From Dictyobacter formicarum (lineage in GTDB: Bacteria > Chloroflexota > Ktedonobacteria > Ktedonobacterales > Ktedonobacteraceae): 64,000 bases of DNA. The DNA lies in NCBI RefSeq assembly GCF_016587435.1, contig NZ_BNJJ01000002.1, positions 124,001 to 188,000 of the forward strand, in the 5' to 3' direction. Below are positions 18,214 to 26,782 of this stretch, one piece after another. Each line of letters starts with the position of its first letter. Within the stretch, counting starts at the first letter, position 1. The position numbers and the translations under genes were made by a program. Below the pieces are notes generated by a model that was not told the DNA's origin, did no database searches, and worked only from the letters and a program-made list of their open reading frames with translations.

Positions 18214-19179
18214 TTAGCTGCGGCGCTTGTGGAACGCTAAAACCCGTTGCGCCGTCTCAAGGTCTGTCACAAGAATATCAATCCATTTTCCGCGCAGCGT
18301 CGCTGTGATTGCTTCGACTTTGTCCTGACCACCAGCAACAGCGATGACATTGGTATGTTGTCTCAACTCTGGTATGTCAATGCCAATCATTCTCGTTTGT
18401 GCTGAAAAAGCGATGCTCTCTCCTTCTCCATTGAGAAATGACGCGCATACGTTTGCCACAGCTCCTTTTTGGATGACATCGTTCAAATCCGCGTCTCCAA
18501 AGTAGCCGGTTTGGACAATCGTTGCCTCGTTTGAGACCTGCCCAATGCCGACAACTGCCACAGTACTCTTCCGAGCAATCTCAAGCACACTGGCTATCTC
18601 CGGCTCCTTCATCAAAAGCTCTCTGGTTTCCTGTGAGGCAACAACTGCGGGCGCATGGAGAAGCCAGTAGGTCGATTTCAGCTTTTCGGCAAACATCATC
18701 GTATTCGAGTTTGCATGCCACGCTGATCCAGTAGACCCCCAGCCACCAACCAGGGGAGTAAACTGTAACGCATCTCGCTCAAAATACTCTAATTCAGCGG
18801 CAACAGCAGCGATCGTGCGCCCGGCCATAACCCCTACGATATCGTGATCCTTGAGCACAGATTCGAGAAGCGCTGCACAATTTCGCCCGAGTTGATGGAG
18901 AGATCTTTGTTCAGAACCTTCTTCCATGCTGACGACAAAAGCGTCGAGAACGCCAAATGTCTCAACGAGTTCCTGCTCAATGTCCTGCTCTCGTGAATAA
19001 GGATTATTGATCGTGATGTTGACGATCCCCTCGGCCTTTGCTGTAGCGAGCATGCGACTCACGTGAGGTCGTGAAATACCCAGGCGTTTGGCAATATCCT
19101 GTTGATTGAGTCCATCTTCATAATAAAGCCGACTGATTTTAACCAGTAGTCGTCTCCTTTCGTTCTGCATCTCGGTCAT
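18214..19179 (-). CDS. SorC-family transcriptional regulator
   Basis: The start is ATG 19179 with GGGAG 7 nt upstream; a longer open frame upstream lacks family similarity. The product is about 321 residues. The HTH is LYYEDGLNQQDIAKRLGISR and PHVSRMLATAK. The sugar-phosphate-binding SorC domain follows, with IVGVMAGRTIAAVAAEL, FTPLVGGWG, STVAVVGIGQV, IGIDIPELRQ and VIAVAGGQDKVEAI. SorC/DeoR-like regulators usually respond to phosphorylated sugars. Here it is directly upstream of trpB, which is unusual; the effector might be an indole-glycerol-phosphate-like compound, but that is speculation. Confidence 0.88.
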   Translation of the reverse strand: MTEMQNERRRLLVKISRLYYEDGLNQQDIAKRLGISRPHVSRMLATAKAEGIVNITINNPYSREQDIEQELVETFGVLDAFVVSMEEGSEQRSLHQLGRNCAALLESVLKDHDIVGVMAGRTIAAVAAELEYFERDALQFTPLVGGWGSTGSAWHANSNTMMFAEKLKSTYWLLHAPAVVASQETRELLMKEPEIASVLEIARKSTVAVVGIGQVSNEATIVQTGYFGDADLNDVIQKGAVANVCASFLNGEGESIAFSAQTRMIGIDIPELRQHTNVIAVAGGQDKVEAITATLRGKWIDILVTDLETAQRVLAFHKRRS

Positions 19180-19549
19180 TTTTTTCTCCCAGGTATGAAT
19201 GCACAAATGTACATGTCTTGAAATATTGTACATCCCCATGATAGCATTTCTTTCGATTTCTCGCCAGTCTCTGGGACAGCAATACGAAGGTCCGTTGGCA
19301 CAAAAAGCTGTGAGCGAAGGTCTCAGATAACGACCGTTTTCTGATACTTTCAGACCAGTTTTTCCAGTGGCGAAACGTATCACCTCCGCAAGCATGATTT
19401 TATGGCTAGGACGGTCTCAAAAAACGTGCCATAATCAAAGTATCAGTTTGAGCCCTATCGAGATGAGTAAGTGACACTAAAAGCAGAGGTTCTACGAAGA
19501 TTGGGTATGTTCGCATCTCTAAGCACGAGCAAAATGAGGCGCTACAGCG

Positions 19550-20382
19550 GGCTGTGTTGCAAAAAATCAGGAAGAGAAGCAACGACGGATTGGTCTTTCT
19601 GGTTCAGCTTAGGCAGCCACTCCAAACAAGCTGGAAACAAGGGCTACCTGACTGAGGATATCCCCTTTATCCACGTCTTTCATCTGTCCTTTCCTGATCA
19701 TATGCATCACCTCATATCCCTGTAAGGTTCGCCATGCAGTCTTGAACGAAAAGAAGCCCAACCCAGGCTTGACGCGTCGCTTGATAAAGCGGTGATCCTG
19801 TTCGACCAGATTGTTGAGATACTTGCTTTGTCGCAGTTCACAAGCAATGGCAAGCGTTCCTGCTGCTCTCAGTTCGTGAAAGGCTTTGGGATAGGCTGCG
19901 TTTTTATCGACCGTAATCACGCGAGGAGTCACCGTATGGGAGGCACCAAGGGCTTTCGCGAAAAATTGCTTGACGGCTTCTGCATCACGAGTAGCGCTCA
20001 GATGGAACTCCAGAGTCTTCCCTTGAGAATCCACTGCACGGTACAGGTACATCCACACACCTTTGATCTTTACATACGTCTCATCCACCCGCCACGAGTC
20101 AGTTGTTCCCTTGAGATGCGGGCGACAGCGCTTTTCCAACTCAGGAGCATACCTTTGAACCCAGCGATAAATCGTGGTGTGGTCCACGTGCAAACCCCGT
20201 TCCAGCATCATCTCCTCCAGATCCCGGTAGCTCAATGAATAACGGAGATACCAGCGCACGCAGAGGAGAATGATCTCGGCTTCAAAATGACGCCATTTGA
20301 AAGGGTGCTGCTCTGCCATGACTGGTTCTCTTCTTCTTTTCTCACTATTTTGACAGATCAGTTTTCTTTTTGCAACACAGCC
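19550..20382 (-). mobile_element. IS6-family element, 833 bp
   Basis: The element is bounded by GGCTGTGTTGCAAAAA at 19550 and its inverse ending at 20382. It carries one intact transposase. No 8-bp target duplication was seen, suggesting rearrangement after insertion. The serine recombinase start codon lies only 6 bp past the right end. Confidence 0.88.
19609..20319 (-). CDS. IS6-family transposase
   Basis: The start is ATG 20319 (MAEQHPFKWRHFEAEIILLC), the canonical IS6 N-terminus, giving 236 residues. The HTH is LSYRDLEEMMLERGL with HTTIYRWVQRYAPEL. The DDE residues lie in SWRVDETYVKIKGV, ITVDKNAAYPKAF and NNLVEQDHRFIKRR. The frame is intact, with an FFSFKTAWRTLQGYE C-terminus typical of the family. 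It should be transposition-competent by replicative cointegrate formation. Confidence 0.92.
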   Translation of the reverse strand: MAEQHPFKWRHFEAEIILLCVRWYLRYSLSYRDLEEMMLERGLHVDHTTIYRWVQRYAPELEKRCRPHLKGTTDSWRVDETYVKIKGVWMYLYRAVDSQGKTLEFHLSATRDAEAVKQFFAKALGASHTVTPRVITVDKNAAYPKAFHELRAAGTLAIACELRQSKYLNNLVEQDHRFIKRRVKPGLGFFSFKTAWRTLQGYEVMHMIRKGQMKDVDKGDILSQVALVSSLFGVAA

Positions 20383-20387
20383 GCGCA

Positions 20388-22138
20388 ATGAAAGTGGCGA
20401 TCTATGTCCGTGTCTCTACGCAACGGCAGGCGCAAGCACAGACCATTGAGCAACAATTGGAACAACTTCGTCTCCATAGCCAGACACACAACTGGCCCTG
20501 GTGCGACGACCACATTTTTCGGGATGATGGCTACAGCGGAGCAAGTTTACGTCGCCCCGGCCTTGATCGCCTGCGAGACCACATCAGCGCCGCTGCCTTT
20601 GATCGTTTGCTCATCACGGAGCCTTCGCGGCTGGCTCGCAGTATGTTCACCAGGTGCTCCTCATTGAAGAGTTCGAGCGAGGTGGATGCCAGGTGGAGTT
20701 CCTCGATCAGCCAAAAAGCGATACTCCTCACGATCAATTGCTGCTCCAGATCCGAGGAGCCGTAGCCGAATATGAGCGAAGCTTGATTACTGAGCGCATG
20801 CGGCGTGGTCGGTGGCAGAAGTACCGGGCCGGTGGTTTACTTCCCTGGACGCGTCCCCCTTACGGCTACCGCGTCGATCCAGAGCGCCCGCGAGATCCGG
20901 CTGGTGTCCGTTTGGAGCCAATGGAGGCAGCAGTCGTCGCAGAGATGTTTGCCAGCTTCATCCAGGAAGGGCAGAGTCTGATGGGCGTCACCCGACAGTT
21001 AATGGCCCAAGGCGTGCCCAGTCCCTACGGGCGGCCTCGTTGGAATCAGGCGAGTGTGCGGGGAATTGTTTCCAATCCGGCGTATACCGGAACGGTCTAT
21101 CTTGGTCGGACTCGTCGCACTCCTTCTCGCCAACGCCACTCTCCCTTGGCTCCTGTTGGGCGAGACCACGGGGGCCATCCGCACACTCCGCCCGAAGAGT
21201 GGATCGCCGTGGCCCAGGTGCCAGCCATCGTGAGTCAGGAGCAATTTGACCTGGTTCAGGCAAAATTGGCTCACAACCAGCAGTTCGCTCGCCGCAACAA
21301 TACGGCGCATCAGTATCTGCTACGGGCACTGGTGAGTTGCGGCGTTTGCCGTCTGGCGTGCATGGGCCGCAACCGTGAGGGAGGATACGCCTACTACACC
21401 TGTCGCGGCAAGAAAGCTCCGATCTACTCCTGCCGCGACGAGAAGTGTCTCTCGCGCTCCATTCCAGCACAACAACTTGACGAGCTGGTGTGGCAGGATG
21501 TGTGTGAGATTCTCATGCACCCTGAGCACATTGTCGCTGCACTCCAACGGGCGCAAGGAGGGCAGTGGCTTCCCCAAGAACTGCATACACGGCGTGAGAA
21601 TTTGCGTAAAGCCCGCATGAGCCTGGAACAGCAAAGGGAGCGCCTCACTGACGCGTACCTAGCCGAGGTCCTCCAACTGGAAGAGTACAAGCGACGGTAT
21701 CAGGAACTAGAACAACGGCTGCAATCTCTTGCGGAACAGGTTCGCCAGTTGGAGGCGAGCGTCGGACACCGTGATGAGTTAGCAGCACGCGTTCAATCCA
21801 TTGATGCCTTCTGCGAACGCGTGCAGCAAGGATTAGCCCAGGCTACTTTTGAGCAGAAACGACAACTCATTGAGTTGCTGGTTGATCGTGTCGTGGTTAC
21901 GGGAGAAGAGGTGGAGATCCGCTACGTGATCCCCCTCTCTCCCAAGAGTGAGCAGATTCGTTTTTGCCATTTGCGATTAGACTATTTCGATCCCCCACCT
22001 TGCTCCAATGGCTTTCACCATCACGGGAAGGGTTGTCCCCTCTGGTCCGGAGACAACGTAATACCTTTTGTCGGTGGAGTCGGTCGGATTGCGGCGAATG
22101 AGCAACCAGTGCTCTTGATCGTCCTCACATCGATATAG
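20388..22138 (+). pseudogene. large serine recombinase, frameshifted
   Basis: The first frame encodes AIYVRVSTQRQAQAQTIEQQ, with the catalytic Ser in VRVS, then FRDDGYSGASLRRPGLDRL and LLITEPSRLAR. Near 20640 the frame is lost: adding one A (CGCAGTATG to CGCAAGTATG) restores YVHQVLLIEEFERGGCQVEF and a 583-residue product. Downstream are the recombinase domain (SPYGRPRWNQASVRGIVSNP), a zinc ribbon (CGVCRLACMG ... YYTCRGK) and a coiled coil (KARMSLEQQRERLTDAY). The last ~45 residues run into an IS701 remnant on the other strand, so the native C-terminus is probably lost. The family integrates or resolves mobile DNA. Its start lies beside the IS6 end, so any native promoter may be displaced. Confidence 0.85.
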
Positions 22139-22330
22139 TATGGGCAGAACTGCCCAGTCGAGCCAACGTGGTCCTTTGGTTCCTTCACCCATCGAAAGGC
22201 ACTGCCAATCGTGTGCTTGCAGAAAGCGAGTCTGGGCTTGTGCCATCGTCATGCGCTGGCGTCCCTCAGGGGTCATGATTTCCACAGGTTCATCGCAAGC
22301 CACTGCCAGCACATAGCTGTAGTGATGGAG
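21977..22330 (-). pseudogene. IS701-family transposase internal remnant
   Basis: The reverse strand encodes VLAVACDEPVEIMTPEGRQR, then HDWQCLSMGEGTKGPRWLDW, AVLPILYRCEDDQEHWLLIR and MVKAIGARWGIE. This is the middle of an IS701-type DDE transposase. Both ends are missing. It overlaps the distorted tail of the serine recombinase gene. Confidence 0.7.
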
Positions 22331-22344
22331 AACACACCGTCAAG

Positions 22345-22684
22345 TTGACAATACCTTCAGCAATGCCTTGCAGCGTGGTTTCTCCTGCCAGCTTGGCAAA
22401 CAGGACACAGGTAACACCAGCGCGAGACTGTATCGCTTTCCCTTTGGTTTTCGTCGATCTTCAATGCTATGGAGTTCTTGATAAATCGAAAGGGCTTCTC
22501 CTTCCTTACTCCACCCAGCCAGTTCCCTCGCTTCATGCAACATGATATAGTTCATCGTAGGATGATTCCTCGTTTCGTGACGTTTTTTGTCTAAGATCAC
22601 TGTACTAGGAACCCATCCTTTTTTTGTCCTTTTCAGGACTTCTGGTTGGAAAATTAAATAGCCCTGGTCTGTGCATTGGTTCAT
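22345..22684 (-). pseudogene. ISAs1-like transposase N-terminal remnant
   Basis: The segment IYQELHSIEDRRKPKGKRYS followed by LALVLPVSC matches the DDE_Tnp_1-associated N-terminus. One base change of frame gives AKLAGETTLQGIAEG, completing the motif. The ~40 residues before it look unrelated. It is a short decayed piece next to the IS701 remnant. Confidence 0.5.
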
Positions 22685-22787
22685 AGACAGGGCCTCAAAA
22701 AGTAGATAGAATTATAGAAAACTGGCAAAAGTGGATAGAATTACTAAACGCTCTAGAGATATCCTAAGAAAGGCAGGAACATCAAGC
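22660..22787 (+). promoter_or_regulatory. duplicated 5' region of GG-leader gene 1
   Basis: About 128 bp beginning AGCCCTGG and running to the start codon are clearly homologous to 23854-23984, upstream of the second leader-peptide gene. Shared blocks include TTCATAGACA, AAACGCTCTAGA and CTAAGAAAGG. Most differences would change amino acids if it were coding, so the block more likely carries promoter and 5' UTR. Confidence 0.6.
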
Positions 22788-22973
22788 ATGAACAAGAAAC
22801 AAACGAACACGCGGCGCCAGTTACAGCAGACGCTCCCAGAGGGAAAGCGCAAGGGAGTGGTCGAACTGACGGATGCCGACCTGGAGAAGGTCCAGGGAGG
22901 AAAAGGAACCGATAAGCTTTTCGATGCCTGCTCTACAGGCATACACGTTCCTAAAGTACAGACCACAACTTAA
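22788..22973 (+). CDS. double-glycine leader peptide, candidate RiPP precursor 1
   Basis: From ATG 22788 the peptide is 61 residues: a basic N-terminus, then VVELTDADLEKVQGG, a textbook double-glycine leader, then a 23-residue core starting KGTDKLFDACSTG with one Cys and several Thr. An in-frame ATG at 22731 would add 19 residues. The ELTDxDLExVxGG form is cleaved by peptidase-containing ABC exporters (C39 type). No modification enzyme is adjacent, and the nearby exporter is a pseudogene, so the peptide may be orphaned or served by genes elsewhere. Confidence 0.7.
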   Translation: MNKKQTNTRRQLQQTLPEGKRKGVVELTDADLEKVQGGKGTDKLFDACSTGIHVPKVQTTT

Positions 22974-23230
22974 GTAGGCACAATGGCTGGCGCTCACCTC
23001 AAGCGCCCAGGTGAAGCGGCAGCGCCTCAGTGGTGCAGGTTGCTGGTACTCATCCCGTTTTCGCCAGCCGCCTGCACTACCGAACAGGATGCTCCGCCCA
23101 ACGTTTAGGATTTTTCCTTCTTCACACAGAGATGACGTCTGAAGCACATCAACACGCGAGTGCATAACAACCTCTTCCTGCAATGAAAGCCATACATCAG
23201 TTCATAAGTTGACTGAGAGAAAACGCCTCT
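22974..23230. other. intergenic, no supported gene
   Basis: About 257 bp lie between leader peptide 1 and the end of the dead exporter. A reverse frame exists but shows no recognisable domain or ribosome-binding site. Confidence 0.3.
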
Positions 23231-23830
23231 TACGAAGGGCGGATCTCTCCACTCTCCACCTGGCTCAGAATCAGGTGAGCATAGAAACCATTTTGACGTA
23301 GTAGTTGTTGGTGGGTCCCGCGTTCAACAATCTGGCCCTGATCAAGCACCAGAATCAGATCTGCATTGCGCATAGTGCTCAGTCAATGAGCGACTAGAAT
23401 TTGCGTGCAGAGAAAGCGACGCAGGTTATGATCAACAGTTGCTTCCGTCACCACATCCAGGCTACTGATCACTTCATCCAACAGGAGAACGGCGCGCGGT
23501 GGCAATAGCGCGAGCCAGAGCAATACGCTGGCCGCTCGATAAGCCCGTTCCTCCCTCGGAAACGAAGGTTTCATATTCCATGGGCATGCGCATCACATCA
23601 TCGTGCACAGCTGCGAGTTGAGCTGCTTTGATCACATGATCAATAATCATACTGAGACCGTTGAACGCAATATTCTGGCGAATAGAGCCGCTGAGGATGC
23701 TTGCATCTTGCATGACCACGCCAAATTGCATCCGCACTTCCTGATACTTCATCTGTTGAAGCGGGAGGCCAGCATAAAACGCGGCAGAACCATCGGACGA
23801 TTCTGCTCGCTTGGTTCGGCTAGCCAGTTA
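23231..23830 (-). pseudogene. ABC exporter ATPase remnant (bacteriocin type)
   Basis: The reverse strand carries the C-terminal half of an ABC ATPase: QFGVVMQDASILSGSIRQNI (Q-loop region), GGTGLSSGQRIALARAIATA (signature), AVLLLDEVISSLD (Walker B), [20 protein letters not shown], and [20 protein letters not shown], ending at TAA 23231. One frameshift falls between the signature and Walker B. A TGA replaces the Arg expected in VAHRLS (CGA to TGA). Walker A, the membrane domain and any peptidase are missing. Its place between two GG-leader genes suggests it was the dedicated peptide exporter. Confidence 0.8.
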
Positions 23831-23853
23831 AGGGAGCGAAAAAATTTTGCACT

Positions 23854-23984
23854 AGCCCTGGCAACTGTGCATTAGTTCATAGACAAAGCCTTAAAAAGTG
23901 AATATACTTTATAGAAAGTTGGCAAAGTTAGATAGAATTATTAAACGCTCTAGAAATACTCTAAGAAAGGTAGGATCTTCAAAC
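23854..23984 (+). promoter_or_regulatory. duplicated 5' region of GG-leader gene 2
   Basis: Homologous to 22660-22787 with scattered substitutions and small indels. The pair implies tandem duplication of a whole leader-peptide gene with its promoter, with the exporter remnant between them. Confidence 0.6.
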
Positions 23985-24176
23985 ATGGCTAAGAAACAAA
24001 AAGATACACAGATCCAGGCGCAACAGACAACTATTCCAGAGAAAAAACGCAAAGCCTTGACCGAACTGACGGATGATGATCTAAAGCAAATCCACGGCGG
24101 AACTCGCTCCACAGACAAACCTAGCGTAAGCGACATTTCGATAACCAAGGTCTTTGACACACCCTCCAACTCTTAA
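23985..24176 (+). CDS. double-glycine leader peptide, candidate RiPP precursor 2
   Basis: From ATG 23985 the peptide is 63 residues. The leader MAKKQKDTQIQAQQ and TELTDDDLKQIHGG is clearly related to peptide 1 (NKKQTNT, VELTDADLEKVQGG). The core, TRSTDKPSVSDISITK and VFDTPSNS, is rich in Ser and Thr but has no Cys, so lanthionine rings cannot form within it. Leader conserved and core diverged is the usual pattern of RiPP precursor families. Confidence 0.7.
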   Translation: MAKKQKDTQIQAQQTTIPEKKRKALTELTDDDLKQIHGGTRSTDKPSVSDISITKVFDTPSNS

Positions 24177-24494
24177 TGCCGACGTAATTCCAGCTCTTCC
24201 TGATTTTTGGTGAGCCAGTTCCCACGGGATGCGTGTATGACTCTCCTATCTCGTCAGAGGGACAGCTTCCTCTCATCGCGGACGCTGATAGGATGTTCTG
24301 TTCCCTCGACAAGTATTTCCCTCATAGATGTCTGTTTTGCGCGCCGGAATAGCGTGTTTCCAGACCTGCCTTGCCTCGCCTTGAGGCCAGCATGTAGGAA
24401 TGTCACCAGTATTATCGACCCCTGATGCAGTATCTACAAGAGTTCGATATTCCCATGTATCTGATCCACGTGCAGCATCGTTCCGCGAGCATAC
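24177..24494. other. intergenic, no supported gene
   Basis: About 320 bp lie between the second leader peptide and the recombinase fragment. Short frames on both strands show no recognised domain. It is probably eroded mobile DNA. Confidence 0.3.
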
Positions 24495-24704
24495 TCAAAA
24501 CGGAAAAATGATTATGGGGATGGCACCATCTATGAACGTCAAGATGGGCGCTTCGTCGCACGCCTGAAATCATCCACTGACAAGCGTATCAAGCGCTACG
24601 CCAAAACGAGGAAAGAAGCATCAGCCGCTGCGATCCGTTACATTTGTCAGGATACAGGTGGCACATTCCCTCAATATCATGAATTGGAAGAGTGGAGCAG
24701 GTGA
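24495..24704 (+). pseudogene. tyrosine recombinase arm-binding domain remnant
   Basis: The frame reads KRKNDYGDGTIYERQDGRFV, then ARLKSSTDKRIKRYAKTRKE and ASAAAIRY. This is the N-terminal arm-type DNA-binding domain of phage/ICE integrases. After about 50 residues it runs into unrelated sequence and stops at TGA 24702-24704, inside the long hairpin. Core-binding and catalytic domains are missing. Confidence 0.6.
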
Positions 24705-24755
24705 GGGTTCGGTGAAAGGTGCTTTCACCGAACCCTCACCTGCTCCACTCTTCCA
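24685..24755. repeat. hairpin with perfect 34-bp arms and 3-nt loop
   Basis: Arms are 24685-24718 and 24722-24755 with loop GTG. The left arm starts TGGAAGAGTGGAGC and ends GGTGAAAG. The recombinase fragment on the plus strand and a 101-aa frame on the minus strand both end in it with the residues EEWSR, a direct result of the symmetry. It could act as a bidirectional terminator, but T-runs are lacking. Confidence 0.95.
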
Positions 24756-25041
24756 CATACCAGCTGCGCCAGGAAAAACGGAACGTTTTGGACATCTCTT
24801 TCCAGGCTCGGTTCTTATTTGTGAACAGGCAACACATTTTCACCCCACGCCACTGCCTTCCAACACATCCTTTCCCGGCCGCTTGCTCTTCGTGCTCTCC
24901 ACGGAAGCAGCACCGGTGCCTGCCTTTGATGCGTTGCCACATGACACTCAGCAGCTGGCCAGCGCTCCCTTCCCACTCCCACCCTTCGTCCTCTTTGAGT
25001 CGGCGTATCACTTCCTGCGTCTGCCAGATGGGCTCATTCAT
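24736..25041 (-). CDS. hypothetical 101-aa Trp-rich protein
   Basis: ATG at 25041 is preceded by GGGAGG 8 nt upstream. The protein starts MNEPIWQTQEVIRRLKEDEG, contains WEWEGSAGQLLSVMWQRIKG and a basic Cys-containing middle, and ends in SWRSWYVEEWSR. The good start signal and even composition favour a real gene, but no family is recognised. Its last codons lie in the long hairpin, so the original end may have been replaced. Confidence 0.45.
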   Translation of the reverse strand: MNEPIWQTQEVIRRLKEDEGWEWEGSAGQLLSVMWQRIKGRHRCCFRGEHEEQAAGKGCVGRQWRGVKMCCLFTNKNRAWKEMSKTFRFSWRSWYVEEWSR

Positions 25042-25351
25042 TCCTCATTCCTCCCATACAAAAACGATATATCACACAACATATGCTCATTCTCCAATTA
25101 TTGCAGGTTTTCTTTGCCTTTGCAATGTGCTTCGGCCAAAGTGTGGCGGCCGATCTCCCACCCATCTCGTGCGGCGCGACACCTCGCCAAGGCTCCCTTG
25201 ACATATACCTGTCGAAGTCATTAGACTAAAGCCCTATAACCTCATACTTTTCAAAGAAACATAAAAAAGGAAGAAGCGTACCAACAGCCAGAGTGTGGTG
25301 ACTGGCTCTGGATGGCCCGAGAAGGACCGGTTTTTGTCTGGAGATACACTC

Positions 25352-25846
25352 ATGAAATTACACGCTCAACCAACACTCACCCTGTTCTGTGGCCTGCCCG
25401 GTTCCGGTAAAACAACACTCGCAAAAAGGCTTGAGCAAGCAGGTAAGGGCATTCGCATCTGTACTGACGAGTGGCAAGAGCAGTTAGGAATCGATCATAG
25501 CAATGAAGAGTTCCACGAAAAACTTCAGGCTCGACTCTATCAATTGGCACTTACGCTCCTCCGTAGCGGTCAGGATGTCATCCTAGAAGATGGCCTCTGG
25601 CAGCAATCTGAACGCAGTCAAAAACGAGCAGACGCCAAACGATCCAACGCCCGAACAGAAATGCACGTTTTCGACGTCCCTTTTGACGAACTTTGGCGCA
25701 GGCTGGAGTATAGAAACGACACCCTGGCTCCCGGCGCAGTGCCCATTACCAGGCAGGAGCTTGAGCGGTATTGGCACCTCTTTCAGCGTCCTGATGATGA
25801 TGAGCACGAGCTACGACTATTCGACGCCTACACCATCTACCGCTAA
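25352..25846 (+). CDS. P-loop kinase (AAA_33 / zeta-toxin-like)
   Basis: ATG 25352 has GGAG about 8 nt upstream; an earlier in-frame start at 25295 adds 19 residues with no family match. The protein is about 164 residues. Walker A is FCGLPGSGKTTLAKRLEQ, the Asp-containing second motif is RICTDEWQEQLG, and DVILEDGLWQQSER is the Walker B-like strand. A lid with RLEYRNDTLAPGAVPIT follows. Relatives phosphorylate small molecules or nucleic-acid ends; some resemble chloramphenicol phosphotransferase or zeta toxin. No antitoxin is adjacent, so the substrate is unknown. Confidence 0.8.
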   Translation: MKLHAQPTLTLFCGLPGSGKTTLAKRLEQAGKGIRICTDEWQEQLGIDHSNEEFHEKLQARLYQLALTLLRSGQDVILEDGLWQQSERSQKRADAKRSNARTEMHVFDVPFDELWRRLEYRNDTLAPGAVPITRQELERYWHLFQRPDDDEHELRLFDAYTIYR

Positions 25847-26082
25847 CAACTGTTCTTTCGCCACCTCGGACTCTGGGAAAAGAGACACCTGGAACATACC
25901 CTCTCCACTCGATACAGACTCGGCAACTCCACCACTGGCCATTCCAAACGCTTCGAATATCACGACTCACCACACCCCTTTCCCCTGATGCCCCACCGCT
26001 CTTGCCGTACCCATCGGGAGCAGCACGATCCTCCTCGTGTCTGCTCCCTCCTCACACTTCTACCTGGCCTGCACCAAGCTCA
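25847..26082. other. intergenic, no supported gene
   Basis: About 235 bp after the kinase; no recognised domain in any frame. Confidence 0.3.
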
Positions 26083-26193
26083 TGGATCAATTTTTACAAT
26101 ACGTTACGTCCTCACGAGGGCGTAGGAAATTGTTCACCCTTGCACTATGCTCAAGATCATCAGTTGCACGGTGCTCCTTTGATTTCCTTATAA
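26083..26193 (+). pseudogene. IS3/IS481-type integrase C-terminal scrap
   Basis: The frame reads WINFYNTLRPHEGVGNCSPL, then HYAQDHQLHG. The YNTLRPHExxG motif is the classic C-terminus of rve-type transposases. Nothing else of the transposase is visible. Confidence 0.55.
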
Positions 26194-26782
26194 TGGTGTC
26201 TCTTTTACTGGGTACTCGACAGGAAACATCGATACCAGACACGAGACGCCCACTCTCAGCTGGCGTGGCATCGCACACTCGCGCCCTACCCTGCCGTATC
26301 ACTCTCGTACACTTCCTCTGATGCATCGAAAAAGCCACCTGATCACATCATCCTCTCCCAACGAGCTTGCTCACGATGCGCACATCACACAATAAAGTGT
26401 TTCAAGGTCCATTGTATTGTAGTACCCCGAAATCCGTCTCCCGCGGCGCGATCCCAGTGTAAGTCCGAAAATAGTGGATGCTCGTTTAATTCACTTGTAC
26501 TGCTATTTTTGATTGTCCATGTGATATGACGTGAGCAAAGATTGACATGTTTTAGAAAGGATAACCGAAATAGTCAGCACAGGTAGGCATTTCACCTTTA
26601 AGGTGATATACTACGCGTGCGGGTTTTGATCAGTAGCTCCGTTTATCATGGAGAAAGAGGCAGTCTGACGGATCGCAACATTGATAGAGCTGCATTTTCT
26701 TATGGTTCTACTGTAAAGACTTCGCCATTTTGCAGATAACAGATGCGAAAGCTCTGAATTTTGAGTAGTCAGGTTCTTATCA
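26194..26782. other. intergenic upstream of tdk, no supported gene
   Basis: About 590 bp without a convincing coding frame. AT content rises near 26.5-26.7 kb, consistent with the promoter of the thymidine kinase gene. No riboswitch or strong hairpin was recognised. Confidence 0.4.

Noticed and set aside
24719..25201. Two long plus-strand frames of 160-188 aa
   Set aside because: Rich in His, Ser and Pro, as expected for antisense of the 101-aa minus-strand gene and its surroundings; no start signals or domains.
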